Positions 8,404 to 18,309 of a stretch of DNA of 64,000 nt are shown piece after piece (position 1 is the first letter of the stretch; each line of letters begins with the position of its first letter). Source of the DNA: Methylobacter sp. GTDB lineage: Bacteria > Pseudomonadota > Gammaproteobacteria > Methylococcales > Methylomonadaceae. Location: assembly GCF_023227905.1 (NCBI RefSeq), contig NZ_JALOCF010000014.1, forward strand, positions 1 to 64,000, given 5' to 3'. The notes below the pieces were generated by a model, which was not told the origin of the DNA, made no database searches, and was given only the letters and a program-made list of their open reading frames with translations. Position numbers and translations under genes: made by a program.

Positions 8404-10260
8404 ATGAAGAAGCCTTTAAAAAGTTGGCTGCTTGCTTCCAGTGTGGCTGCTATATTAGCTGCACCAGCAGTTTCAACTGCTAACACCGAAGTTGAGAAAC
8501 TGACCCAAAACCCAGCCAACTGGGCAACTTGGGGTGGTGATTACGCAGGTACTCGTTACAGCAAGCTAAGCGAAATCAATACTAGCAATGTAAAAAATCT
8601 GCAACCAGCCTGGTCTTTTTCTACAGGTGTTTTGCGTGGACACGAAGGCGGCCCATTAGTTGTTAATGGTGTTCTTTTTATCCACACACCTTTCCCTAAC
8701 ACTGTTTACGCAATTGACCAAAAAACTCAATCTGTAATCTGGGAATTCACACCAACACAAGATGCTGATGTAACTATTCCAGTTATGTGCTGCGACACTG
8801 TCAACCGCGGCTTGGCTTACGGTGACGGCAAAATCTTCCTGCAACAGTCTGATACCGTTTTAACTGCGTTAGATGCTAAAACCGGTAAACGCGTATGGAG
8901 CGTACAAAACGGCGACCCTAAACTGGGTATGACCAACACAGCCGCTCCATTAGTTGTTAAAGATAAAGTTTTGACTGGTATTTCTGGTGGCGAATTTGGT
9001 GTTCGCGGTTTCTTAGCGGCTTATGACATCAACACTGGCGAGCTGTCTTGGAAAGGCTACAGCATGGGTCCAGACAAAGACACCCTGATCGATGCCAAGA
9101 AAACAACTACCTGGAAAGACGGTAAAGTTACTCCAGTTGGCGAAAACTCAAGCTTAAGCACTTGGCAAGGCGACCAATGGAAAATCGGTGGTGGTACTAC
9201 TTGGGGCTGGACTAGCTATGACCCTAAATTGAACCTGATCTATTACGGATCAGGCAACCCATCTACATGGAACCCTACACAACGCCCTGGCGACAACAAA
9301 TGGTCCATGTCATTATGGGCTCGTGACGCCGACACCGGTGCGGTTAAATGGGTTTACCAAATGACTCCACACGATGAGTGGGACTTTGACGGTATCAATG
9401 AAACCGTTCTGGTTGACCAAGAAGTTAAAGGCAAAATGCATAAAACTATCGTGCATTTCGACCGTAACGGTTTTGGTTACACTTTAGATCGTGAAACCGG
9501 CGAACTGCTTGTTGCTGAAAAATTCGACAAATCGGTTAACTGGGCAACTCATGTCGACATGAACACCGGTCGCCCACAAGTTGTCTCTAAATACTCTACT
9601 GAACAAAACGGCGAAGACGTTAACACACAAGGCGTTTGCCCTGCTGCGTTAGGCAGTAAAAACCAACAACCGGTTTCTTACTCTCCACAAACCGGCTTGT
9701 TCTACATCTCTGGTAACCACCTGTGCATGGACTACGAACCATTCGAAGTATCTTACACAGCAGGTCAACCTTATGTTGGTGCTACCTTAACCATGATGCC
9801 TGCCGGTGCAGACGTTATGACAGGCAAACCTGACAACACAACCAACCTGGGTCAGTTCACAGCTTTTGACGCCAAAACAGGCAAAATCGCTTGGTCTAAC
9901 AAAGAACAATTCTCTGTTTGGTCAGGTTCTGTTGCAACTGCGGGCGGCGTAGTATTCTACGGCACTCTGGAAGGCTATTTGAAAGCGGTTGATGCTAAAT
10001 CAGGTAAAGAACTGTACAAGTTCAAAACGCCTTCCGGCATCATCGGCAACGTTAATACTTGGGAATATGAAGGCAAGCAATATATTGGCGTTCTTTCAGG
10101 TATCGGTGGCTGGGCAGGTATCGGTATCGCTGCCGGTCTTGACAGCGGCGAAGAAGGTTCAAACTCTGAAGGTTTGGGCGCGGTGGGTGCTTACAGAAGC
10201 TTAAGCTCTTTCACTAAACTGGGCGGTACATTAACTGTATTCACTTTACCCAGCAACTAA
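8404..10260 (+). CDS. xoxF: Lanthanide-dependent methanol dehydrogenase XoxF
   Basis: Periplasmic PQQ enzyme oxidising methanol (and often formaldehyde) with a lanthanide cofactor. It has 618 residues, a signal peptide to about residue 26, eight-bladed propeller repeats and the vicinal Cys129-Cys130 that stacks on PQQ. The key diagnosis is WDFDG at 326-330: Asp327 is the catalytic base and Asp329, two residues on, is the extra carboxylate that marks lanthanide enzymes. The mxaF product has Ala there. Codon use is AT-richer than in mxaF, as in very highly expressed genes. It is followed by a strong terminator and then xoxJ; no xoxG-type cytochrome gene is adjacent. Confidence 0.96.
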   Translation: MKKPLKSWLLASSVAAILAAPAVSTANTEVEKLTQNPANWATWGGDYAGTRYSKLSEINTSNVKNLQPAWSFSTGVLRGHEGGPLVVNGVLFIHTPFPNTVYAIDQKTQSVIWEFTPTQDADVTIPVMCCDTVNRGLAYGDGKIFLQQSDTVLTALDAKTGKRVWSVQNGDPKLGMTNTAAPLVVKDKVLTGISGGEFGVRGFLAAYDINTGELSWKGYSMGPDKDTLIDAKKTTTWKDGKVTPVGENSSLSTWQGDQWKIGGGTTWGWTSYDPKLNLIYYGSGNPSTWNPTQRPGDNKWSMSLWARDADTGAVKWVYQMTPHDEWDFDGINETVLVDQEVKGKMHKTIVHFDRNGFGYTLDRETGELLVAEKFDKSVNWATHVDMNTGRPQVVSKYSTEQNGEDVNTQGVCPAALGSKNQQPVSYSPQTGLFYISGNHLCMDYEPFEVSYTAGQPYVGATLTMMPAGADVMTGKPDNTTNLGQFTAFDAKTGKIAWSNKEQFSVWSGSVATAGGVVFYGTLEGYLKAVDAKSGKELYKFKTPSGIIGNVNTWEYEGKQYIGVLSGIGGWAGIGIAAGLDSGEEGSNSEGLGAVGAYRSLSSFTKLGGTLTVFTLPSN

Positions 10261-10286
10261 GTCGATCTGATTTTTTTAGATTGAGT

Positions 10287-10325
10287 AAAAAGCCCCGGTT
10301 GATTTATCAACCGGGGCTTTTTTTT
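10287..10325 (+). terminator. Strong intrinsic terminator after xoxF
   Basis: AGCCCCGGTTGA and its exact complement form a 12-bp GC-rich stem with a TTTA loop, flanked by an A-run and followed by eight or more T. It separates xoxF from xoxJ, so xoxJ would depend on read-through or its own promoter, allowing a large excess of XoxF. Confidence 0.95.
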
Positions 10326-10416
10326 GCCACTTTATGCAGTAAACTATTGCCCGGCAGCTACTCCCTGGCTTCTGCATCTATGTAGTAGCTTTTATCGTTA
10401 CACCAAGGAGATTTTA

Positions 10417-11283
10417 ATGAGGACTTTACCTCAACACATAACATACCTCGCTATCCTGATTTTAGCTGCATGCAGTTTCATTGCTTCAGCCGAGGAAAAA
10501 TTCAAGGTCTGTGCCGACCCGTTGAATCCGCCTTATTCCACAAAGAACAAAGACGGCTTTGAAAACAAAATTGCTGAACTGTTTGCTAAAGAACTTGGGC
10601 AGACTGTTGAGTATTATTGGCTTCCCCAACGTATTGGCTTTATTCGAAATTCTTTAAATGCACCGCTAAAAGACAGCGATGTGGAAAGTAACGAATATAA
10701 ATGCGATGTCATTATGGGCGTTCCTGCAGGCTACGACCTCACCTTAACAACTTCGCCCTACTATAAATCGACTTATGTGCTGTTAATCGCCAAAGGCCGC
10801 GGCTGGGACGACATTACCGATCCCGTTCAACTGGTTAATTTACCTTTACAAAGACAGGAATCATTAAAAATCGCCATGTTTGATCGCGGCCCTGGAACGG
10901 TCTGGATGCAAAAAAATGATCTACTCGACCAGGGCATACCTTATCAATCAATGACAGGCGATGGTGACAACAATGTGGCAATGCAAATAGAAAAGGATCT
11001 TAAAGCAAAGAAAATTGACATGGTTATTTTATGGGGTCCTATGGCGAGCTATATCGCCGCCCAAAACCCTAAAAGTTACTCAATGATCCCAATGAAATCA
11101 ACTCCTGACGTGCAATTTGATTTTGCTATGGCAATGGGCGTCCGCCGGGGCGACCAAGCAAGGAAGGAAGCTCTTAACAAGCTAATTGCGGCTAAAGCGG
11201 ACAATATCCGGTCCATCATCGCCAGTTATCATATCCCTTTGCTCCCGCTGGACAAGCAAACTGCTCATGAAGATAAAGATTAG
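10417..11283 (+). CDS. xoxJ: XoxJ, periplasmic binding-protein-like XoxF partner
   Basis: A 288-residue protein of the family 3 solute-binding fold, paralogous to MxaJ of this window (both share KVCA..N.PYS.K...GFENK near the mature N-terminus). XoxJ is thought to bind and help activate or load XoxF. The start is the ATG with AAGGAG six bases upstream; the frame stays open further 5' but that part is not protein-like. A signal peptide covers about residues 1-25. It stands alone after the xoxF terminator and converges with malQ. Confidence 0.9.
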   Translation: MRTLPQHITYLAILILAACSFIASAEEKFKVCADPLNPPYSTKNKDGFENKIAELFAKELGQTVEYYWLPQRIGFIRNSLNAPLKDSDVESNEYKCDVIMGVPAGYDLTLTTSPYYKSTYVLLIAKGRGWDDITDPVQLVNLPLQRQESLKIAMFDRGPGTVWMQKNDLLDQGIPYQSMTGDGDNNVAMQIEKDLKAKKIDMVILWGPMASYIAAQNPKSYSMIPMKSTPDVQFDFAMAMGVRRGDQARKEALNKLIAAKADNIRSIIASYHIPLLPLDKQTAHEDKD

Positions 11284-11302
11284 CCTTAACTAGATTAAGC
11301 TG

Positions 11303-11328
11303 GGGGCGGCCTGCAAAGAGGCAGCCCC
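11303..11328. terminator. Hairpin between convergent xoxJ and malQ
   Basis: GGGGCGGCCT pairs with AGGCAGCCCC with one mismatch around a 6-nt loop. Its place between converging stop codons suits a bidirectional terminator; the T-runs are weak. Confidence 0.6.
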
Positions 11329-11343
11329 TTCTCTATTAAAGCG

Positions 11344-12813
11344 TTATTTACGATTAAACAAGCCAATCAGATACCCAAATCTATTGGCGCGTTCATGTGA
11401 CAACTGGTCCCACTGAAAACGCCACTTCCAATTGCCCTCCGTTGTGCCTGGAGTATTCATTCGGTGCTCAGCGCCCAACTCCAAAATATCCTGCATGGGT
11501 ATTACCGCAATATTTGCAACCGATGCCAATGCAGCGTGCAGCAATGCGCAATGCAGCGGCATTGTCGGATTGCCGAGATAATTGTAAATGTGATTTTTCT
11601 CATCATCACTAATGCCCTGCAACCAGCCTAAAGTCGTATCATTGTCATGAGTACCGGTATAAACAACGCAGTTCTTATCATAATTGTCAGGCAAATAAGG
11701 GTTATCAGGACCGCCACCAAACGCAAACTGTAAAATCTTCATGCCGGGCAATTCGAATTCATCCCTTAACGCCTCAACTCCGGGAGTGATAATACCCAAA
11801 TCTTCCGCGACCAACGGCATCGATCCATGCTCGGCTTTTATTGCATTTAATAAGTCATGACCCGGCGCCTCAATCCATTCCCCGTGGATAGCGGTATCTT
11901 CCTGTGCCGGTATCTCCCAAGCCGATTCAAGGCCACGGAAATGATCGATCCGGATAATATCAAACATCTCAAGCTGAGTTCTCATCCTTTCAACCCACCA
12001 ATGAAACCCGGTTGCCTTCAGATGATCCCAGTCATAGTGCGGATTGCCCCAACGTTGTCCTGTTTCAGAAAAGTAGTCCGGCGGCACTCCCGCCACGACG
12101 GACATATCGCCTGATTCATTCAACTTAAAAACATTACGGTGAGCCCAGACGTCAGCGCTGTCATAAGACACAAAAATAGGGATATCGCCAAATAAGAATA
12201 CCCCTTGTTGGTTAGCATAAGCTTTTAATTCCAGCCATTGCCGGAAAAATATATATTGCTCGAATTTAATGCATTCGATTTTTGTATTAAACCGGAGACT
12301 GGCTTCGTTTATTGCCTTTGGATCCCTTGTCTTAAAATGCTCAGGCCATTGATTCCAACATTGTTCGTTAAATTCATTTCTAAGGGCCAGAAACAAGGCA
12401 AAATCATCAAGCCAGAACGCTTTTTCCTGGCAAAAGCGTTCAAAATCATCCTTATCCTTTTGTTCCGCTCGTTCCAAAAATCCATTATAAGCTTTTGTCA
12501 GTTCACCTCTTGTGGCGCAGCTTCCGGCGGTCTCTTCATCTTTACCGGAGGGTTGCAGCCAACCTTGCTTGATCAACCATTCACTATTGATTAGCGCGGG
12601 ATTACCGGCGTGGGCCGATAAACACTGATAAGGTGAACCATCCGCATGAGGCATGCCTAAAGGCAAAACTTGCCATATACTCACCCCGGTATCACGCAGA
12701 AATCTTACAAAATTATAGGCTTCCTCCCCCAAATCGCCTTGGGAACCTGTGCCCGGTAGCGATGTAATATGTAACAGGATGCCAGCTCGACGCTTGTTCA
12801 GGATGTCATTCAC
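11344..12813 (-). CDS. malQ: 4-alpha-glucanotransferase (amylomaltase)
   Basis: Transfers maltodextrin segments between alpha-1,4-glucans (GH77), reworking glycogen breakdown products. The family N-terminus RRAGILLHITSLPG begins eight residues in. Later landmarks are GDIPIFVSYDSADVW, RIDHFRGLESAWEIPA, with the nucleophile Asp in RIDHF, VAEDLGIITPGV with the acid/base Glu, and TGTHDNDTTLGW. The start is taken as the GTG at 12813, which gives the family-like N-terminus; a TTG at 12870 in the same frame would add 19 unlike residues. It is third in a minus-strand operon glgC-GH57-malQ. Confidence 0.93.
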   Translation of the reverse strand: MNDILNKRRAGILLHITSLPGTGSQGDLGEEAYNFVRFLRDTGVSIWQVLPLGMPHADGSPYQCLSAHAGNPALINSEWLIKQGWLQPSGKDEETAGSCATRGELTKAYNGFLERAEQKDKDDFERFCQEKAFWLDDFALFLALRNEFNEQCWNQWPEHFKTRDPKAINEASLRFNTKIECIKFEQYIFFRQWLELKAYANQQGVFLFGDIPIFVSYDSADVWAHRNVFKLNESGDMSVVAGVPPDYFSETGQRWGNPHYDWDHLKATGFHWWVERMRTQLEMFDIIRIDHFRGLESAWEIPAQEDTAIHGEWIEAPGHDLLNAIKAEHGSMPLVAEDLGIITPGVEALRDEFELPGMKILQFAFGGGPDNPYLPDNYDKNCVVYTGTHDNDTTLGWLQGISDDEKNHIYNYLGNPTMPLHCALLHAALASVANIAVIPMQDILELGAEHRMNTPGTTEGNWKWRFQWDQLSHERANRFGYLIGLFNRK

Positions 12814-12883
12814 ACTTAGTGATCTCTCGTTTATGTTTGGGTTGTTAGTCTTATTACATGCGAAGGACAAATACTAATAACCA

Positions 12884-14581
12884 TCAATTATATAATTCGA
12901 TTCCCGGACGCATTGCCCCTCCCATGGCCGGAGCGCCGGAACCCTGCGTAAATGACAATGCCAGATACGCAGGCGGCTCTTCACCCAGCAATTTATATAG
13001 ATTAGCCAAATTAAGCCGGAATTGTTTTTCAAAATTACTGACTGCCTCGCCTGGATTGTAATCGCCAAACCACCAAAACCAGTCGGAACCTTCACAGATG
13101 GCTAGCTGAAACTCAGCCTGCTGCACTTGCTCGTCCTTTAATCGGCCGGTTGAAATGACCTTGTCAAATACACACTTAACATCGCCCAGCATATCCCAGC
13201 CGCGATTCTTGTCCGCATCGCCTATCCAGGTCGAGAACGTACCGTAGACCCAACTGCCCGCAACTATTTTCGCCAGCGGCTTAATCTCAGCCTTATTTTC
13301 CAGGCATTCCGAAAAAGTAGTTAACTCGATCCTTGGATGACCGCTCAGTCGTTGATACAAGGCGCTGAGAAAGTGATAGCCATTAGCAGGAAAATATTCC
13401 CATGCATTCTCGCCGTCCATGATTATTGAAACCACCTTGTCATCAGGCTCATGTTCTGCAATATTTTCAAGATGCTGAATCAAATCGCCGACGGCATCAT
13501 CAGCATGCCATTTTGAATATTCGAAACCGATCAGGTCAGATAGGCCGTCATCACGAAAAAAGCAGACGATATCGGTTTCGTGAAGCTTAAAGGGATGATG
13601 AATTCCTGATGCATTGTCGTTTTCAGCAAGATTCAAGCTATTTTGCAGCACAGAACCGCCGCTTGCAGTCCAGTCAAAGCCAAAACCACTGAGTATTCTT
13701 AACGTTTGATCACTAATGCTGCCTTCCGAAGGCCAGCAACCTTTAGGCTTAAAGCCGAATAATCGCTTAAAGGTATGCACGCCCTTTTCAATGTGCCACC
13801 TTACGCGCTCTTCTCCGCCCGGATAGACATCCAGTTCCGGCAAAGGAGCGTCGGGCATAGCTTCACGGGTAGAATTTAAATCCAGCAAAAGCGGCATGAT
13901 AGGATGGGCGTAAGGCGTCACGGAAAGTTCAACCTGCCCTTTTCTGGCTAATGCCTTATATCTACAGATAATACTGGTCAGCTGCTCGGCAATGACCTCT
14001 ATAATTTCGATCCTGTCGTGCAGCGTATAACCGGATCCCTTTTCTATCAGGCGCTTTATTCGAGTATCGGTTAACTTTATTGTCTCTCCCATCCAAGTCA
14101 GATGGTACCAAGCCAGGACATCGCTGATAAATTGGGAATTGACGTAATTTAACGAATCATAATGATGTTCAAGCCAATCGGCCATCTCGATCAGTCTTTT
14201 GAACGCCGGGTAACGGTTTATTTGCCGCTCCCTGTTCGCCCGCATGCAATCCTTAACCAATCTCATGCGCTCTTCAGGATCAGCAGGAATACTGGGATCA
14301 ACCAGTGCGGCTAGCAAAGGGTCGGTAATTGAAATACGGTCATGCAAATAGCCGTTGACCTGCCTGGCGTATTCCTCAATTTGCTCCAGGAGTATCGGTG
14401 CAAAGTTTACTACCGCCTTGGCCTGCGGCACGGCTTCCAGATGCGCAGCCATATCTACATAGTCTTTAATGACATGCAGATAGGTCCACGGCAGCTTGAA
14501 TTCTCCTGATTGCAAGTCCCTATATTCCGGCTGGTGCATGTGCCAGCACAAGACTACTTTCAGTTTACTTTTATCTGACAT
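12884..14581 (-). CDS. GH57 family alpha-glucan hydrolase
   Basis: A 565-residue GH57 glycoside hydrolase, probably an intracellular alpha-amylase-type enzyme acting on glycogen or maltodextrin. The start MSDKSKLKVVLCWHMHQPEY carries the family motif HMHQPEYRD. WPSEGSISDQ holds the predicted catalytic Glu, and IIMDGENAWEYF the Asp region. The chosen ATG overlaps the end of glgC by 11 bp, and the stop is 70 bp before the chosen malQ start. GH57 enzymes with this organisation often sit beside glgC and malQ. Exact specificity (amylase versus transferase) cannot be read from sequence. Confidence 0.87.
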   Translation of the reverse strand: MSDKSKLKVVLCWHMHQPEYRDLQSGEFKLPWTYLHVIKDYVDMAAHLEAVPQAKAVVNFAPILLEQIEEYARQVNGYLHDRISITDPLLAALVDPSIPADPEERMRLVKDCMRANRERQINRYPAFKRLIEMADWLEHHYDSLNYVNSQFISDVLAWYHLTWMGETIKLTDTRIKRLIEKGSGYTLHDRIEIIEVIAEQLTSIICRYKALARKGQVELSVTPYAHPIMPLLLDLNSTREAMPDAPLPELDVYPGGEERVRWHIEKGVHTFKRLFGFKPKGCWPSEGSISDQTLRILSGFGFDWTASGGSVLQNSLNLAENDNASGIHHPFKLHETDIVCFFRDDGLSDLIGFEYSKWHADDAVGDLIQHLENIAEHEPDDKVVSIIMDGENAWEYFPANGYHFLSALYQRLSGHPRIELTTFSECLENKAEIKPLAKIVAGSWVYGTFSTWIGDADKNRGWDMLGDVKCVFDKVISTGRLKDEQVQQAEFQLAICEGSDWFWWFGDYNPGEAVSNFEKQFRLNLANLYKLLGEEPPAYLALSFTQGSGAPAMGGAMRPGIELYN

Positions 14582-15851
14582 AATGCCTTTTTTGACCCAG
14601 CATATCCGGCGTAACCAAAACAACTCCGCCGGGACTGACATGAAATCTTTTTTCGTCTTCCTCTCTGTTTTCCCCAATCACGGTGCTTTCCGGAATTTCA
14701 CAACCTTTTTCTATAATCGCCTTGCTGATGCGGCAATGGCGGCCAATATTAACTTGCGGCAAAACGATAGTGTCTTGCAGCGTCGTGTACGAATTAACGC
14801 GGACATTGGAGAACAATAACGAATGCCTGACTTTTGCCCCGGAAATCACGCAGCCTCCTGAAACCATGGAATCAACTGCCATTCCCCGTCTTTTATCGTT
14901 GTCAAAAACAAACTTGGCCGGAGGCGTTTGCTCCTGATAAGTCCATATAGGCCAAGTATTATCATATAAATTTAAATCCGGTTTTACGCCAATCAATTCC
15001 ATGTTGGCGTTCCAATAGGCATCAATGGTACCCACGTCTCGCCAGTAACTTTGCGCTCCACTTTGCAGATCCAGGAAAGGATAAGCATTCGCTATATATT
15101 TATCGATAACAGCAGGAATAATATCGTGGCCGAAATCCCGGCTTGAGCTTTTAGTGTCGGCATCCTTAAGCAGCTGCTCAAACAGGAAACCGGCATTAAA
15201 AATATAAATCCCCATCGATGCCAATGCGGTATCCGTTCTGCCCGGCATTACAGGAGGGTGCTCCGGTTTTTCCACAAAAGCCTTGACGCGCCGGTTCTCA
15301 TCCACATCCATAACGCCGAAAGCCGTTGCATCTTCCAGCGATACTTCTATGCAACCTATCGTTAAATCGGCATTTTTTTCGACATGATCGGCAAGCATCG
15401 CGCCGTAATCCATTTTATAAATATGGTCGCCGGCCAACACTAAAATATGTTCCGGATGGCGGCTGCGCAGAATATCGATATTCTGGAAAATGGCGTCAGC
15501 CGTGCCTTTATACCAAGAGTTTTCATCGTGCCGTTGCTGGGCAGGCATTAAATCGACATATTCGCCAAACTCACCGCGCAAAAATCCCCAGCCCTGCTGA
15601 ATATGCCTGATCAGCGAATCCGACTTGTATTGCGTCAAAACCCCTATCTTACGGATGCCGGAATTCATGCAATTCGACAGCGGAAAATCAATAATCCGGA
15701 ACTTGCCTCCAAAAGGTACAGCCGGCTTGGCACGCCAATCGGTCATATTCATTAATCGTGAACCGCGACCACCGGCCAATATTAATGCGATGGTATTGCG
15801 GGTTAAATGACTGATATTTTGGTCGTACTTTTGATTAGTTGACGCTGGCAT
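14571..15851 (-). CDS. glgC: Glucose-1-phosphate adenylyltransferase
   Basis: Makes ADP-glucose from glucose-1-phosphate and ATP, the committed step of bacterial glycogen synthesis. It has 426 residues, as expected. LILAGGRGSRL is the nucleotide-binding loop, RAKPAVPFGGKFRIIDF the allosteric and substrate-binding region, and FVEKPEHP, with its Lys, binds the sugar phosphate. The C-terminal part shows the hexapeptide beta-helix pattern. It leads the operon glgC-GH57-malQ and is divergent from glgB across 91 bp, which must hold both promoters. Confidence 0.97.
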   Translation of the reverse strand: MPASTNQKYDQNISHLTRNTIALILAGGRGSRLMNMTDWRAKPAVPFGGKFRIIDFPLSNCMNSGIRKIGVLTQYKSDSLIRHIQQGWGFLRGEFGEYVDLMPAQQRHDENSWYKGTADAIFQNIDILRSRHPEHILVLAGDHIYKMDYGAMLADHVEKNADLTIGCIEVSLEDATAFGVMDVDENRRVKAFVEKPEHPPVMPGRTDTALASMGIYIFNAGFLFEQLLKDADTKSSSRDFGHDIIPAVIDKYIANAYPFLDLQSGAQSYWRDVGTIDAYWNANMELIGVKPDLNLYDNTWPIWTYQEQTPPAKFVFDNDKRRGMAVDSMVSGGCVISGAKVRHSLLFSNVRVNSYTTLQDTIVLPQVNIGRHCRISKAIIEKGCEIPESTVIGENREEDEKRFHVSPGGVVLVTPDMLGQKRHYVR

Positions 15852-15942
15852 TTTTCATCTCCATGTGGAATAGACTGACAACTCTTGATGTGTTTGGTAA
15901 CATTCACGCAACTATTATTCCACTACGCCGAGGCTATTCATA

Positions 15943-18117
15943 GTGAAAAAGCAATCTAAAAGCGCACTTGATTCTGATGCTGTAAAAATCATGGAAGCCA
16001 GACATCATGATCCCTTTGCGATTCTAGGTCGCCATTTCAAAAACAATCACACTCAGGTTAAAGTGTATCTGCCCTATGCAGAAACAGTATGCTTTAGTCA
16101 CAACGGCGCTGCTTTAAGCCGAGTACCCGATACGGACTTTTTTGAATATAACGCCGAACATGAACAATTGCCAGAACATTATCAATTGTCCTGGATCGAC
16201 AAGAGCGGTTACAGCCATGAAAACTATGACCCGTATGATTTCGGCATCCAATTGCCGGAATTCGACCGGCATTTATTCGGCGAAGGCAGACACTGGCATA
16301 TCTACCAAAAACTGGGCGGACATCTGCATAACGCCGATGGTATTGACGGGGTCTTATTTACGGTCTGGGCACCCAATGCCGGACGGGTTAGCGTGGTGGG
16401 CGATTTCAATCATTGGGACGGACGCTGCAACCCAATGCGCAGTTTGGGCGGCAGCGGCATCTGGGAACTGTTCGTGCCGGGCCTGCAAGTCGGCTGTTAC
16501 TATAAGTTTGAGATACTAAATCGCCATACTCACGAAGTTCTGTTAAAAACCGACCCCTATGGCCAGCAGTTTGAGTTCCGTCCTAATACCTCGTCAATCG
16601 TGATCCATGAAGATAGCTATGCTTGGCAGGATCAACAATGGATGACTGACCGTGTTCGCCACAATTGGCTGCATGAGCCTATGTCTATTTACGAGGTTCA
16701 TCTGGGCTCATGGCGGCGCGACCATCTGGGCAACTTCTTGAATTACCGCGAACTGGCCGTGCAGCTGGTCGATTATGTCAAAGAAATGGGTTTTACCCAT
16801 GTTGAATTATTACCGGTAACCGAACATCCGCTGGATGCCTCCTGGGGTTATCAAACTACCGGCTATTTTGCTCCAACCAGCCGCCACGGCACACCGGACG
16901 ATTTTCGCTATTTTATCGATACCTGCCATCAAAACGGTATCGGCGTCATTCTGGACTGGGTGCCCGCGCATTTCCCCAAAGACAGCTTTGCGCTGGCTCG
17001 TTTTGACGGTAGCGCGCTTTACGAACATGAAGACCCGCGCAAGGGCGAGCACCGTGATTGGGGCACATTAATTTATAACTACGGCCGCAATGAGGTTAAA
17101 AACTTCCTACTGTCCAGCGCTATTTTCTGGTTGGAGGAATTTCATCTTGACGGATTGCGCGTCGATGCCGTCGCTTCGATGCTGTACCTGGATTATTCCC
17201 GCAACGATAACGACTGGATTCCGAACATGTACGGCGGCAACGAAAATCTGGAAGCGATCGATTTTCTGAGAGAACTCAATTCCGTCACCCATCAACAACA
17301 CCCCGGTACCGTGATGATGGCCGAAGAATCCACGTCCTGGCCGCAGGTGACCCGCCCGACCTGGACCGGCGGCTTGGGCTTCTCGATGAAATGGAATATG
17401 GGCTGGATGCATGACACGCTGGCGTACATGAGCCAGGAGCCGATACACCGCAAATATCATCATGACCAACTGACTTTCGGCATGCTCTATGCTTTCACCG
17501 AAAACTTCTGTCTGCCCTTTTCCCATGACGAAGTGGTGCATGGCAAAGGCTCATTAGTCAACAAAATGCCCGGAGATGAATGGCAGCGTTTCGCCAATCT
17601 TCGCTTGCTTTATACTTTGATGTACACCTATCCTGGCAAAAAACTGCTGTTTATGGGTTGCGAATTCGGGCAAGGCTCCGAATGGAATTTTAACAAGGAC
17701 CTGGACTGGTATGTTCTGGATTATCCGCATCACAAAGGCGTGCAAGCGCTGGTAAAAGACCTGAATCATCTTTACAGGAAACAGCCGGCTTTATTCCAGC
17801 ATGATTTCGACCACCAGGGTTTTGACTGGATCGATTGCCACGATGTACAACAGTCCATCATCAGTTATCGACGCAAAACCGAATTTGAAGAATTGATTGT
17901 TGTGATCAACTTTACCCCGGTAGTTCGCGAGCAATACCGGATTGGCGTACCCGTTGCAGGCACTTATACGGAAATATTCAATTCCGACTCCAGTTACTAC
18001 GACGGCACCAATATCGGAAATAACGCGGCATTGTCAGAACCTACGCCGTGGATGAATCAGCCCCATTCTATCAGCCTTACTTTACCGCCTCTTGGAGCCG
18101 TAATTTTGAAATTATAG
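15943..18117 (+). CDS. glgB: 1,4-alpha-glucan branching enzyme, GH13
   Basis: Introduces alpha-1,6 branches into glycogen. The 724 residues comprise two N-terminal CBM48-like domains, the GH13 barrel and a C-terminal all-beta domain. GLRVDAVASMLYLDYSR contains the nucleophile Asp408, VMMAEESTSWP the acid/base Glu461, and FSHDEVVHGKGSL the third carboxylate. The start is GTG with GAGG about ten bases upstream. The gene is divergent from glgC and upstream of glgA. A second, unrelated GH57 branching enzyme candidate lies at 36.8 kb. Confidence 0.97.
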   Translation: MKKQSKSALDSDAVKIMEARHHDPFAILGRHFKNNHTQVKVYLPYAETVCFSHNGAALSRVPDTDFFEYNAEHEQLPEHYQLSWIDKSGYSHENYDPYDFGIQLPEFDRHLFGEGRHWHIYQKLGGHLHNADGIDGVLFTVWAPNAGRVSVVGDFNHWDGRCNPMRSLGGSGIWELFVPGLQVGCYYKFEILNRHTHEVLLKTDPYGQQFEFRPNTSSIVIHEDSYAWQDQQWMTDRVRHNWLHEPMSIYEVHLGSWRRDHLGNFLNYRELAVQLVDYVKEMGFTHVELLPVTEHPLDASWGYQTTGYFAPTSRHGTPDDFRYFIDTCHQNGIGVILDWVPAHFPKDSFALARFDGSALYEHEDPRKGEHRDWGTLIYNYGRNEVKNFLLSSAIFWLEEFHLDGLRVDAVASMLYLDYSRNDNDWIPNMYGGNENLEAIDFLRELNSVTHQQHPGTVMMAEESTSWPQVTRPTWTGGLGFSMKWNMGWMHDTLAYMSQEPIHRKYHHDQLTFGMLYAFTENFCLPFSHDEVVHGKGSLVNKMPGDEWQRFANLRLLYTLMYTYPGKKLLFMGCEFGQGSEWNFNKDLDWYVLDYPHHKGVQALVKDLNHLYRKQPALFQHDFDHQGFDWIDCHDVQQSIISYRRKTEFEELIVVINFTPVVREQYRIGVPVAGTYTEIFNSDSSYYDGTNIGNNAALSEPTPWMNQPHSISLTLPPLGAVILKL

Positions 18118-18126
18118 GTTTTAGAC

Positions 18127-18227
18127 GAAGGGCGAAGGGCGAAGGGCGAAGGGCGAAAAAGTTTGCATCTAAATTTAAAAAGCATTCCAATTTTTAGCCT
18201 TTAGCCTTTAGCCTTTAGCCTTTAGCC
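18127..18227. repeat. Heptamer-armed hairpin between glgB and glgA
   Basis: The left arm is four perfect GAAGGGC heptamers (18127-18154); the right arm is five perfect TTTAGCC heptamers (18193-18227). The arms pair imperfectly (about five of seven positions per unit), with an AT-rich centre. It is the same architecture as the elements at 21.45 and 33.13 kb and the array at 7.1 kb. Confidence 0.9.
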
Positions 18228-18309
18228 TTGAAAATATCATCCGGTATTCCATGACAAACCTAACATCTGCTAAGCAATTACCATTAATAAAAACTAACAA
18301 CCAAGGTAA

